Source of the DNA: Streptosporangiaceae bacterium
GTDB lineage: Bacteria > Actinomycetota > Actinomycetes > Streptosporangiales > Streptosporangiaceae
Assembly (NCBI GenBank): GCA_030040815.1
Contig: JASHSZ010000315.1
Coordinates: 1-9,614, forward strand
DNA: 9,614 nucleotides
Reading direction: 5' to 3'
The stretch's first letter is position 1; every line of letters begins with the position of its first letter. A program made the position numbers and the translations under genes. Under the pieces are notes generated by a model. That model was given only the letters and a program-made list of their open reading frames with translations, did not search any database and was not told where the DNA came from. Below, in pieces: positions 1 through 6,237 of this stretch.

Positions 1-1093
1 CTGACCGGGCGGCCTCGTCCCGCGCCTGCTCGGCTTCGGTGCCCGTCGGCCGCACCGCCGGGGCGAGCCGCCGCACTGCGGTCCGGTCGGCTGCCAGCGA
101 GCGCGCCCAGCCACTGCTGACCAGCAGCGCAGCCTCCGCGGTCCGGGCGAATCCGCCGATGAGCGCGGCGCTGCGGCTCAGGTAGGCCCGCGTCGCGAGG
201 ACCTCCCTGGCGTGCGGGTAGGGCGCGCGCGGTTCGGCGTGCAGGTCGTCGCCCTCGTCCCAGAGCACGACGAGGCCAAGGTTTGCCACCGGGGCGAACA
301 TGGCCGAGCGGGTGCCCGCGACCACCGTCACCTCGCGGCGCGCGAGCGCGATCCAGCGGCGGTAGCGCTCGGCCGCGCCGAGGCTCGCGGACAGCACCAC
401 GTGCCGGCCGGGTCCCAGCCGGCTCGACAGGGCGGCGTCGACCTGCCGGAGGTCGTGCGCATCTGGCACGACCGCCACGGCACCGCGGCCAGATCGCGCC
501 ACCGCCTCGACCGCCTCGGCGATCTCCGCAGGCCAGGTCGGGCCCGGCAGCGCCGACCAGACGGCTCGCGGGCTCCGTCCGTCCGCTAGCGCCGCCAGGT
601 AGGCCGGACCGTCCGGATACCGGTCCCAGTGCCCGCCCTGTGGGCGTGGTCCCGCCAGCTCCGCCTCGTCTGCGCCGCCGGCCCAGTCGGTCGCGACCCG
701 GCTCGCAGCCGCGTGCCGCGGCGGGATCGCCAGCCGAAGCACGTCCGCCATGGTGCCGCCGTACCGGTCTGCGACGGCCCTGGCGAGGCGTGCGATCTCT
801 GGTGTGAGCACGGGTTCGGCCGCGACAACCCGCTCTAGGTAGCCCAGCCGACCCTCGTGGTCGGACTCCGTCCGTCGCTCCAGCACGAAACCGCTGGTGA
901 GCTGGCCCGCAAAGCGGACCCTGACCGGTGCGCCAGGCACCGCGGACGCGGCCATCGCGGCCGACACGAGGTAGTCGAACGGCCGGTCCAGGTGCGGCAG
1001 GGAGATGTCCACGGCAACGCGCGCGACCGGTAGCTCTGCGGCCGGCTGCCGGGCAGCCCGGCCCGCCGCGCTGCGCTCGCGGGGCGCCTGCAC
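1..1093 (-). CDS. priA: PriA-like primosomal protein N', helicase-degenerate (partial; C-terminal half off the window)
   Basis: In other bacteria PriA recognises stalled or recombined replication forks and reloads the replisome. Only the N-terminal ~364 codons are present; actinobacterial PriA is usually about 650-700 residues. Residues ~21-115 look like the 3'-DNA-end-binding domain (VDISLPHLDRPFDYLV at 28-43, followed by VRVRFAGQ). The later region keeps PriA landmarks such as GTRSAMFAP (260-268), then NLGLVVLWDEGDD. The Walker A site that should read GxGKT is ALPGPTWPAE at 181-190, and the DEEH box is DEGD. ATP-driven unwinding is therefore unlikely, as is known for actinobacterial PriA. 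The start is GTG at 1093, with AGGA at 1105-1102 eight bases upstream. An in-frame GTG at 1099 is possible but too close to that site. The gene lies 74 bases after the membrane protein gene stop. I found no clear promoter of its own, so it may be read from the promoter at 2088-2061. Confidence 0.92.
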   Translation of the reverse strand, partial: MQAPRERSAAGRAARQPAAELPVARVAVDISLPHLDRPFDYLVSAAMAASAVPGAPVRVRFAGQLTSGFVLERRTESDHEGRLGYLERVVAAEPVLTPEIARLARAVADRYGGTMADVLRLAIPPRHAAASRVATDWAGGADEAELAGPRPQGGHWDRYPDGPAYLAALADGRSPRAVWSALPGPTWPAEIAEAVEAVARSGRGAVAVVPDAHDLRQVDAALSSRLGPGRHVVLSASLGAAERYRRWIALARREVTVVAGTRSAMFAPVANLGLVVLWDEGDDLHAEPRAPYPHAREVLATRAYLSRSAALIGGFARTAEAALLVSSGWARSLAADRTAVRRLAPAVRPTGTEAEQARDEAARS

Positions 1094-1145
1094 CGACACG
1101 TTCCTGTCTTACCAGAGCGCTGCGACTACGCCGCGGTTGTGCAGC

Positions 1146-1160
1146 CTGGCCCGGAGCCAG
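1146..1160 (-). terminator. Small hairpin just after the membrane protein gene; possible weak terminator or processing site
   Basis: CTGGC (1146-1150) and GCCAG (1156-1160) form a 5-bp GC-rich stem with a 5-base loop, eight bases past the stop codon at 1168-1170. There is no T-run after it. A stem this short arises often by chance in GC-rich DNA, so the role is only a suggestion. Confidence 0.2.
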
Positions 1161-1167
1161 CCGCCGC

Positions 1168-2031
1168 TCAGCCCGGACAGGACGCGGGCAGCGCGGTCCC
1201 GTCGGCCGAAAGACGCTGCCGCAACGTCGCCGACAGCGTCCGATTCGCCGCCACGTCAGCGTGGGCCTGATCCAGATCGCTCGCCATCGCAAACATGGCG
1301 GTGCGCACTCGGAGCTGGCCGGTGGCCGCCGCCGATGCGTTCGCGACGCTCGCCGCCTGGGCCAGCGCGGTGGACTGGACCGAGACCGGCGCGCGGTTGC
1401 GCAGGTCCGTCATGGCCCGGACATAGGCCTGACGCACTGCTGTCGGGTAGGTGCCGCAGCCGCCGCCCGGACTGCCCGACATTGCCGTCACAATCACCAC
1501 GATGATCACGATGACCACCACCACGCCGGCTCCGGCAGCCAGCGCCAGTTGCATCGAGGGGCGGCGCGGGCTGGCCCCCGCCGCCGTTGCGATTGCCGCT
1601 GGATCGCTGCTAGCGGCCCGCGGGCCACCGCGACTGGCTGGCAGCAGGTCGCCGTGTCCCGGCCAGGGCCCGTTCTCCCACGGCGGCGGAACTCCGGTCG
1701 CCGCCTCCTTCGGCTCGCCCTCCCACGGCGGCGAACCGGCCGCTTCGCCGTGGCCGGGCCGGTCCGGACGGGGCGGCGTTTCGCCCTGCGCCGGTTCCGT
1801 CATCGAGTCCGGGAACAGTCCGGCGCGGCCGGTCCGCAGGAACCAGTCCGGCGACTCGTCAGCGCCCGGGGCTGCGACAGTCCGTTTGGGACCGGGCGTG
1901 AACCATGGGTCGGCGGGCGCGCCTTCATCCTGGTCGCCCTGGCCGTCGTCACCGGCCGCCGGCGTCGGCGCGATCGAGGGCTCGGCTGCGACTGCCTTGC
2001 CCGGCGTGCCCGTCCTGTCAGAGGACGACAT
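1168..2031 (-). CDS. Unrecognised single-pass membrane protein with Trp/Pro-rich cytoplasmic N-terminal half
   Basis: I do not recognise this 287-residue protein. Residues 1-158 are acidic, rich in Pro, Gly and Ala and probably disordered. They carry aromatic motifs set in proline-rich sequence: DPWFTPGPK at 41-49, PDWFLRTGR at 61-69, PPWEGEP at 101-107 and PPPWENGPWPG at 115-125. One strongly hydrophobic helix follows at ~161-184 (Ala, then Val/Ile-rich), preceded by basic SPRRPS, so the N-terminus is probably cytoplasmic. The outer part (185-287) is Ala-rich, helical-looking and has only two Cys (192 and 285), which could form a disulfide closing the domain. There is no signal peptidase site or enzyme motif. 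The start is ATG at 2031, with GGTGA at 2040-2036 and a good promoter at 2088-2061. It separates metK from priA, which are neighbours in Streptomyces as I recall. That the protein is real is well supported; its function is unknown. Confidence 0.82.
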   Translation of the reverse strand: MSSSDRTGTPGKAVAAEPSIAPTPAAGDDGQGDQDEGAPADPWFTPGPKRTVAAPGADESPDWFLRTGRAGLFPDSMTEPAQGETPPRPDRPGHGEAAGSPPWEGEPKEAATGVPPPWENGPWPGHGDLLPASRGGPRAASSDPAAIATAAGASPRRPSMQLALAAGAGVVVVIVIIVVIVTAMSGSPGGGCGTYPTAVRQAYVRAMTDLRNRAPVSVQSTALAQAASVANASAAATGQLRVRTAMFAMASDLDQAHADVAANRTLSATLRQRLSADGTALPASCPG

Positions 2032-2060
2032 CCATCACCCGGCCAGCGTCAGATTGGCAA

Positions 2061-2088
2061 ACGATATCCGTCCCCGATGCTAGGTCAA
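2061..2088 (-). promoter_or_regulatory. Sigma-70-type promoter for the membrane protein gene (and perhaps priA)
   Basis: Read on the minus strand, TTGACC (2088-2083) is a near-perfect -35 box. It is followed after 16 bases by TATCGT (2066-2061), which fits the actinobacterial -10 pattern TAnnnT. The expected transcription start is near 2053, leaving a leader of about 22 bases before the ATG at 2031. This is the best-matched promoter in the window. It lies between the metK stop and the next gene, so the membrane protein gene has its own start of transcription. Confidence 0.65.
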
Positions 2089-2154
2089 CGCCCGAAAAAT
2101 GTCTGGATAACGCGAACATGACCGATAGTGCGCAGGTCGGCGCGTCCGCTCGAG

Positions 2155-3348
2155 CTAGAGTCCGGCTGCCGACCGCAGGGCGTCAGCACGGTCGGTCCGC
2201 TCCCACGAGAAGTCGGGCTCCTCGCGCCCGAAGTGGCCGTAGGCCGCTGTCCGTGCGTAGATGGGACGCAGCAGGTCCAGGTCGCGGATGATGGCCGCCG
2301 GCCGCAGGTCGAACACCTGAAGCACGGCGTCCTGGATCCGCTCGGTCGGAGCGCGCTCGGTACCGAAGCACTCAATGAACAGTCCCACCGGCGTTGCCTT
2401 GCCGATTGCGTAAGCGACCTGGGCTTCGCATCGGTCCGCCAGACCAGCCGCGACGACGTTCTTGGCCACCCAGCGCATCGCGTACGCGCCGCTGCGGTCT
2501 ACCTTTGACGGATCCTTGCCGGAGAACGCGCCGCCGCCGTGCCTGGCCATGCCGCCGTAGGTATCGATGATGATCTTCCGGCCGGTCAGGCCCGCATCTC
2601 CCATCGGCCCGCCGATCTCAAACCGACCGGTGGGGTTGACCAGCAGACGGTACCCCGCGGTTTCCAGGTCCAGCCCGGCCAGCAGCGGCTCCACGACGTG
2701 CTCACGGATGTCGGGCGTCAGCAGTCCCGCCAGGTCGATGGCCGGAGCGTGCTGGGTGGACACCACGACCGTGTCCAGGCGCACCGCCACATCGCCCGCG
2801 TACTCGATGGTGACCTGGGTCTTGCCGTCCGGGCGAATGTAGGGCACGTCCCCGCTGCGGCGGACCTCCGCCAGCCTGCGCGCCAGCCGGTGCGCCAGCG
2901 TGATCGGCAGCGGCATCAGCTCTGGCGTGTCCCGGCAGGCGTACCCGAACATGAGACCCTGGTCGCCGGCCCCCTGCCGGTCGAGCTCATCAGTGCCCTC
3001 GCCTTCGCGGTGCTCGACGGCAGAGCCCACGCCCTGGGCGATGTCCGGCGACTGCGAGCCGATCGAGACCTGCACGCCGCACGTGGCGCCGTCGAAGCCC
3101 TTGGCTGACGAGTCGTATCCGATCTCCAGGATCTTCTCCCGGATGATGCCGGGGATGTCGACGTAGGTGTCGGTCGTCACCTCGCCCGCCACGTGCACCA
3201 GCCCGGTCGTGATGAGCGTTTCGACGGCGACCCGACTGCTCACGTCGTCCTTGAGCATGGCGTCCAGGATGGCGTCGCTGATCTGATCCGCCATCTTGTC
3301 TGGATGACCCTCAGTGACGGACTCGGAGGTAAAGAGACGACGTGCCAC
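2155..3348 (-). CDS. metK: S-adenosylmethionine synthetase
   Basis: This cytoplasmic enzyme makes S-adenosylmethionine from methionine and ATP, releasing phosphate and pyrophosphate. At 397 residues it has full family length. The N-terminal [10 protein letters not shown] (9-18) contains the active-site His15. DGKTQV is at 174-179. Both family signatures are intact: [11 protein letters not shown] (126-136) and the phosphate-binding loop GGGAFSGKD (271-279), followed by PSKVDRS. The fold is the three-domain repeat typical of MetK, active as a tetramer. The start is GTG at 3348 with AAAGG at 3359-3355, six bases upstream. It lies 104 bases after coaBC, and a weak -10-like TACAAT at 3419-3414 may serve it, although read-through from coaBC is also possible. 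I saw no SAM riboswitch fold in the short leader. Neither signature shows a departure from the family. Confidence 0.98.
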   Translation of the reverse strand: MARRLFTSESVTEGHPDKMADQISDAILDAMLKDDVSSRVAVETLITTGLVHVAGEVTTDTYVDIPGIIREKILEIGYDSSAKGFDGATCGVQVSIGSQSPDIAQGVGSAVEHREGEGTDELDRQGAGDQGLMFGYACRDTPELMPLPITLAHRLARRLAEVRRSGDVPYIRPDGKTQVTIEYAGDVAVRLDTVVVSTQHAPAIDLAGLLTPDIREHVVEPLLAGLDLETAGYRLLVNPTGRFEIGGPMGDAGLTGRKIIIDTYGGMARHGGGAFSGKDPSKVDRSGAYAMRWVAKNVVAAGLADRCEAQVAYAIGKATPVGLFIECFGTERAPTERIQDAVLQVFDLRPAAIIRDLDLLRPIYARTAAYGHFGREEPDFSWERTDRADALRSAAGL

Positions 3349-3413
3349 TGGACACCTTTCCTCGACGGACAGCGGGCTTCACGGGGACACTAGTTTCGGG
3401 CTAGCCTCGCCGA

Positions 3414-3443
3414 ATTGTACTGGTGTACCCCCTGCCGCGCGGC
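3414..3443 (-). promoter_or_regulatory. Intergenic coaBC–metK: -10-like TACAAT, GC palindrome and short repeats
   Basis: On the minus strand TACAAT (3419-3414) resembles a -10 hexamer, but no -35-like sequence stands at the right distance. Just upstream is a perfect 10-base palindrome GCCGCGCGGC (3434-3443). The octamer CACCAGTA (minus strand) occurs twice, at 3425-3418 and at 3461-3454 across the coaBC stop. Together these could end coaBC transcription and begin metK transcription, but each element alone is weak. Confidence 0.25.
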
Positions 3444-3452
3444 CCGGCCCCG

Positions 3453-4661
3453 TTACTGGTGGCGCGCAGGCAGCCTCGCGGCGATGATGTCCCAGACCTC
3501 ATCGGCGATCTCGTCCTTGGGCGCACGCGACAGCTTGACCTCAGTGCCATCGGTGCTGAGCACTGCGACCTCGTTGTCGGCAGTGCCGAAGGCCAGCCCG
3601 TTCCCCACCTGGTTGACGACGAGCAAGTCGCACCCTTTCCGCGCCAGCTTCTCCCGCCCGTTCGCGAGCACGTCGCCGGTCTCCGCACCGAACGCGACGA
3701 TCAGCTGACCGGGGCGCTGCCGGGCGGCGACAAGGTCGCGGACGATGTCGGGGTTCTCCGCCAGCACGATGGGATCGGGCTGAGCGCCGGTCTTCTTGAT
3801 CTTGACGGCGCTCCGCACGGCAGGCCGGAAGTCGGCAACAGCCGCCGCCATCACGATCGCGTCCGCCGCCGGAGCTGCGGCCAGCACCGCCTCGCGCAGC
3901 TGGGCCGCCGACCTGACCCTGATCACCCGAACGCCGGCCGGATCCGGCAGCTCGGTGTTCGCGGCCACGAGCGTGACCTGGGCGCCGCGACTGGCCGCAG
4001 TCCGGGCCAGTGCATAGCCCTGCTGGCCCGATGACCAGTTGCCGAGGTATCGGACCGGGTCGAGTTCTTCCCTGGTGCCGCCGGCCGACACCACAAAGGT
4101 CCGCCCGGCGAGGTCGGTGCCGAAGGCACGCGCGCCGCGGGCCAGCACACGCTGGCCGACGGCGAGCAACTCTGATGGCTCCGGCAGCCGGCCGGGTCCG
4201 CTGTCGGCGCCAGTCAGCCGGCCTGAGGCAGGGTCGAGCACGAGGCAGCCACGGGCGCGCAGCGTAGCCACGTTGGCGCGAGTCGCAGGGTGCTCCCACA
4301 TCTCGGTGTGCATGGCCGGAGCGAAGACGACCGGGCAGCGCGCGGTCAGCAGCACCGCGGTGAGTAGGTCGTCGGACATGCCGAGCGCGGCGCGGGCCAG
4401 CAGATCGGCGCTGGCCGGGGCGACCATCACCAGATCGGCTTGCTGCCCCAGCCGGACGTGCGGTACCTCGTGCACCGACTCCCAGGGCGTGACCTCGACC
4501 GGCTGGCCGGAGAGCGCCGCCCACGTCGCTGCGCCCACAAAGTTCAGCGCTGCGGGCGTTGGCACCACCCTGACCTGGTGCCCGGACTCGGTGAACAGCC
4601 GGAGCAGCTCACAGGCCTTGTAGGCGGCAATCCCGGCCGAGACGCCGAGAACGATTCGCAC
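3453..4661 (-). CDS. coaBC: Bifunctional phosphopantothenoylcysteine decarboxylase / phosphopantothenate–cysteine ligase
   Basis: CoaBC carries out two consecutive steps of coenzyme A synthesis. The CoaB part joins 4'-phosphopantothenate to cysteine using CTP, and the FMN-dependent CoaC part decarboxylates the product. At 402 residues it has normal length. The CoaC half shows the flavin motif GVSAGIAAYK (6-15), catalytic His68 in VHEVPHVRL, and PAMHTEMW (115-122). The CoaB half shows SAGGTREELDPVRYLGN (192-208), with Asn208 as the likely acyl-phosphate-binding residue. It also has AAAVADFRP (272-280), KIKK (287-290) and GAETGD. Two details differ from E. coli. The flap reads GRLTGADSGPGR, with Gly at the catalytic flap Cys position, as I recall for actinobacteria generally. 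The NWSSGQQGY segment has Gln where Lys is common. The start is GTG at 4661, 20 bases after the rpoZ stop, with a weak AGG, so translation is probably coupled to rpoZ. Confidence 0.96.
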   Translation of the reverse strand: MRIVLGVSAGIAAYKACELLRLFTESGHQVRVVPTPAALNFVGAATWAALSGQPVEVTPWESVHEVPHVRLGQQADLVMVAPASADLLARAALGMSDDLLTAVLLTARCPVVFAPAMHTEMWEHPATRANVATLRARGCLVLDPASGRLTGADSGPGRLPEPSELLAVGQRVLARGARAFGTDLAGRTFVVSAGGTREELDPVRYLGNWSSGQQGYALARTAASRGAQVTLVAANTELPDPAGVRVIRVRSAAQLREAVLAAAPAADAIVMAAAVADFRPAVRSAVKIKKTGAQPDPIVLAENPDIVRDLVAARQRPGQLIVAFGAETGDVLANGREKLARKGCDLLVVNQVGNGLAFGTADNEVAVLSTDGTEVKLSRAPKDEIADEVWDIIAARLPARHQ

Positions 4662-4681
4662 AGCGCGCCGGGCCTGCGCGC

Positions 4682-4948
4682 CTAAGCGGGCTGCTCGGGC
4701 GCCTCTGCGGTGAGCAGGCGGTCGCTGATCTCGCGCAGTGCGATCGACAGCGGCTTCTCCTGGACCCTGGTCTCCACGAGCGGCCCGACGTACTCCAGCA
4801 GCCCCTCACCGAGCTGCGCATAGTAGGCGTTGATCTGCCGCGCCCGCTTCGACGCCATGATCACCAGCGCGTACTTGCTCTCCACCACATCGAGCAGATC
4901 GTCGATCGGCGGGTTGATGATGCCTTCTATTGCCGGAGTCGCTGCCAC
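4682..4948 (-). CDS. rpoZ: RNA polymerase omega subunit
   Basis: Omega is the small subunit that helps fold and hold the beta' subunit of RNA polymerase. In many bacteria it forms part of a (p)ppGpp-binding site. The 88-residue product contains the family core [18 protein letters not shown] (13-30), then [16 protein letters not shown] and the actinobacterial [11 protein letters not shown] (64-74). I set the start at GTG 4948, where GGAAGG (4960-4955) sits six bases upstream and the product ([14 protein letters not shown]) matches actinobacterial omega N-termini. A longer reading from 5050 adds about 34 residues unlike any omega. The gene begins inside the last codons of gmk (22-base overlap), so its ribosome binding site is within gmk. 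It is followed closely by coaBC. Confidence 0.96.
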   Translation of the reverse strand: MAATPAIEGIINPPIDDLLDVVESKYALVIMASKRARQINAYYAQLGEGLLEYVGPLVETRVQEKPLSIALREISDRLLTAEAPEQPA

Positions 4949-5607
4949 CCTGTGCCTTCCAGCTCCGAATTGCACGAAAAGCCCTGCCGGGCACTGTCGG
5001 TATCGGCACCTGCCCCCTGGGCGAAAATCAAGTTTACCAGCTGCGTGCACACGTCCCCGACAGACGTGTTGACGAGGGTGATGTCGAACTCACGCTCGGC
5101 GGCAAGCTCCGCCTGGGCGGCCTCTAGCCGCCGGGCGATGACCTCGGCGGACTCGGTATTCCGGCCCAGCAGCCTGCGTTCCAGCTCCTCCCACGAGGGC
5201 GGGGCAAGAAAGACCAGCAGGGCGGCCGGAACCGCCGCCCGGACCTGCCTAGCGCCTGCTACGTCGATTTCCAGCAGAGCCGGGACGCCGCGGTTCAGCT
5301 GTTCCTCAACCGGTGCGCGCGGGGTGCCGTACCGGTAGCCAACGTAGCGCGCCGACTCCAGCAGGTCGCCGCGCGCGGCCATTGCCTCGAATTCCGGCTC
5401 GGAGATGAAGTGGTACTCGCGGCCGTCGCGCTCGCCCGACCGCGGCGGGCGGGTCGTCACGGACACGGACTGCCAGATTTGCGGGTACTCGGCGCGCAAC
5501 CGGGCCACGACCGTGCTCTTCCCGACAGCGGACGGGCCGGATAGCACGGTCAGCAGCGCCGGGGCGAGGGTGCCGCGGTGCGGCTGGCGCGACTCGGCTG
5601 CCAGCAT
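4927..5607 (-). CDS. gmk: Guanylate kinase
   Basis: This enzyme phosphorylates GMP (and dGMP) to GDP with ATP, an essential step in purine nucleotide synthesis and salvage. The P-loop is GPSAVGKST at 24-32. The GMP-binding region has the expected Ser49, Arg53, Arg56 and Tyr65 in [31 protein letters not shown] (111-122) holds the conserved Asp115. The lid region contains RRLLGRN (145-150) and later RR (159-160). At 226 residues it is somewhat longer than many bacterial Gmk. The last ~30 residues (from AQGAG at 196) look non-conserved, and they run over the rpoZ ribosome binding site and start. The start is ATG at 5607. A G-rich Shine-Dalgarno-like run at 5627-5619 lies a little far upstream, and no other start codon is available in frame. 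It follows mihF by 38 bases. Confidence 0.97.
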   Translation of the reverse strand: MLAAESRQPHRGTLAPALLTVLSGPSAVGKSTVVARLRAEYPQIWQSVSVTTRPPRSGERDGREYHFISEPEFEAMAARGDLLESARYVGYRYGTPRAPVEEQLNRGVPALLEIDVAGARQVRAAVPAALLVFLAPPSWEELERRLLGRNTESAEVIARRLEAAQAELAAEREFDITLVNTSVGDVCTQLVNLIFAQGAGADTDSARQGFSCNSELEGTGWQRLRQ

Positions 5608-5645
5608 GCCGCCCGCGGCCCCCCTCCGTGCGCTGCCGGTGTCGA

Positions 5646-5966
5646 TCAGATATCGCCGCCGAACTCGGTTTCCAGGGCACTGCGCTGGTTGGCGCCAAGG
5701 CCACGGACCCGCCGGGACTCGGCGATACCCAGCCGCTCCATGATCTGCTTGGCCCGCACCTTGCCGACGCCCGGCATGGACTCGAGTAGCGCAGACACCT
5801 TCATCTTGCCCACAACTTCATCGGTCTGCCCCTCCTTGAGCACCTGGGGCAGCGTGGTCGAGCCGTGCTTGAGCTTGGCCTTGACTTCTGCACGGTCCTT
5901 GCGGGCCTGGGCTGCCTTTTCAAGCGCCGCTGCCCGCTGCTCGGGAGTAAGTGGAGGAAGAGCCAC
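5646..5966 (-). CDS. mihF: Integration host factor, actinobacterial type (MihF/sIHF)
   Basis: This small nucleoid-associated protein binds and bends DNA and affects supercoiling. It is unrelated in fold to E. coli IHF. The 106-residue product follows the Streptomyces/Mycobacterium family throughout: [19 protein letters not shown] at the N-terminus, a basic helical region (22-34), [17 protein letters not shown] (53-69), [11 protein letters not shown] (71-81) and ESRRVRGLG (83-91). The [11 protein letters not shown] segment is a helix-two-turn-helix DNA-binding motif. The arginines in RRVR (85, 86, 88) correspond to residues reported as important for DNA binding in the mycobacterial protein. 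The start is GTG at 5966 with a strong GAGGTGA (5979-5973) six bases upstream. It heads the block mihF–gmk–rpoZ–coaBC. Its upstream region holds palindromes and a stem-loop that could control its expression, perhaps by its own product. Confidence 0.97.
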   Translation of the reverse strand: MALPPLTPEQRAAALEKAAQARKDRAEVKAKLKHGSTTLPQVLKEGQTDEVVGKMKVSALLESMPGVGKVRAKQIMERLGIAESRRVRGLGANQRSALETEFGGDI

Positions 5967-5967
5967 G

Positions 5968-5995
5968 CGAGGTCACCTCGGGTTTCGTATCGAAA
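5968..5995 (-). promoter_or_regulatory. Two adjacent 13-base palindromes at the mihF ribosome binding site
   Basis: On the plus strand, CGAGGTCACCTCG (5968-5980) is a perfect inverted repeat with 6-base arms around one base. TTTCGTATCGAAA (5983-5995) is another with 5-base arms around TAT. Only two bases separate them. The first contains the whole mihF Shine-Dalgarno sequence (minus strand GAGGTGA, 5979-5973) and ends two bases before the GTG start. They could be protein-binding sites in DNA. Alternatively, in RNA, CCTCG at 6011-6007 could pair with CGAGG at 5980-5976 and hide the ribosome binding site. The palindromes are seen directly; either role is inference. Confidence 0.4.
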
Positions 5996-6021
5996 AAGAC
6001 GCTCCGCGAGGGGAAACTAGC

Positions 6022-6051
6022 GAGTTCAGCCAGCGTCGGCAACGCGAACTC
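6022..6051 (-). promoter_or_regulatory. Bulged stem-loop in the mihF leader
   Basis: GAGTTC (6022-6027) pairs with GAACTC (6046-6051), and inside it GCGT (6033-6036) pairs with ACGC (6042-6045). The result is a 10-bp stem with a one-sided bulge of five bases (6028-6032) and a five-base loop (6037-6041). It lies 55-85 bases before the mihF start. If transcription begins near 6063, it would be the first structure in the leader RNA. No T-run follows it, so it is not a classical terminator. It matches no riboswitch class I know. Confidence 0.4.
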
Positions 6052-6069
6052 CCGTTTGGGCGGGCACAA

Positions 6070-6075
6070 ATTATC
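6070..6075 (-). promoter_or_regulatory. Possible -10 element of a mihF–gmk–rpoZ–coaBC promoter
   Basis: Minus-strand GATAAT (6075-6070) matches the -10 consensus at five of six positions, and the overlapping TAATTT (6073-6068) fits TAnnnT. It sits in the most AT-rich patch of the window, downstream of the hairpins that follow pyrF and about 105 bases before mihF. No convincing -35 hexamer stands 16-18 bases upstream, so the call is tentative. Confidence 0.35.
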
Positions 6076-6152
6076 CAATATCACGCCAAGTACAGTTGCG
6101 TGCACCCAGCGTAATGGCGTTTCCGCAGCGTGCGCAAGGGTTCGTTGCCTTT

Positions 6153-6208
6153 CTGCGACACATCGCAGCGCACTAGCTGCGCCGTTACCGCCGACACGTA
6201 TTCGGCGC
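6153..6208 (-). terminator. Interlocking hairpins after pyrF; likely end or attenuation point of the pyr operon
   Basis: Four perfect 6-bp stems share arms here: CGCCGA (6189-6194) with TCGGCG (6202-6207); GCGCCG (6179-6184) with CGGCGC (6203-6208); CGCAGC (6164-6169) with GCTGCG (6176-6181); and CTGCGA (6153-6158) with TCGCAG (6163-6168). Since the segments overlap, the stems are partly exclusive alternatives. The cluster starts 30 bases after the pyrF stop and lies before the possible mihF promoter. No T-run follows, but actinobacterial terminators often lack one. Confidence 0.4.
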
Positions 6209-6237
6209 ACGGAGCTAAGCGAAGCCGTGGACAGTAG

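Noticed and set aside
928..2121. Long plus-strand open frame of 397 codons across the priA start and the membrane protein gene
   Set aside because: It is Arg/Pro-rich, has no recognisable domain and lies opposite PriA and the membrane protein gene. It is a usual shadow frame in GC-rich DNA.
3349..3452. SAM riboswitch ahead of metK
   Set aside because: Only 104 bases are available, and I found neither the multi-stem junction nor conserved core of the SAM riboswitch classes I know.
4949..5050. Longer rpoZ start at 5050
   Set aside because: The added ~34 residues do not resemble omega and lie wholly inside gmk. GTG at 4948 has GGAAGG six bases upstream.
5920..6210. Minus-strand 96-codon frame covering the pyrF–mihF gap
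   Set aside because: It runs into mihF in another frame, is low in recognisable features and would cover the probable promoter and leader. I regard it as chance.
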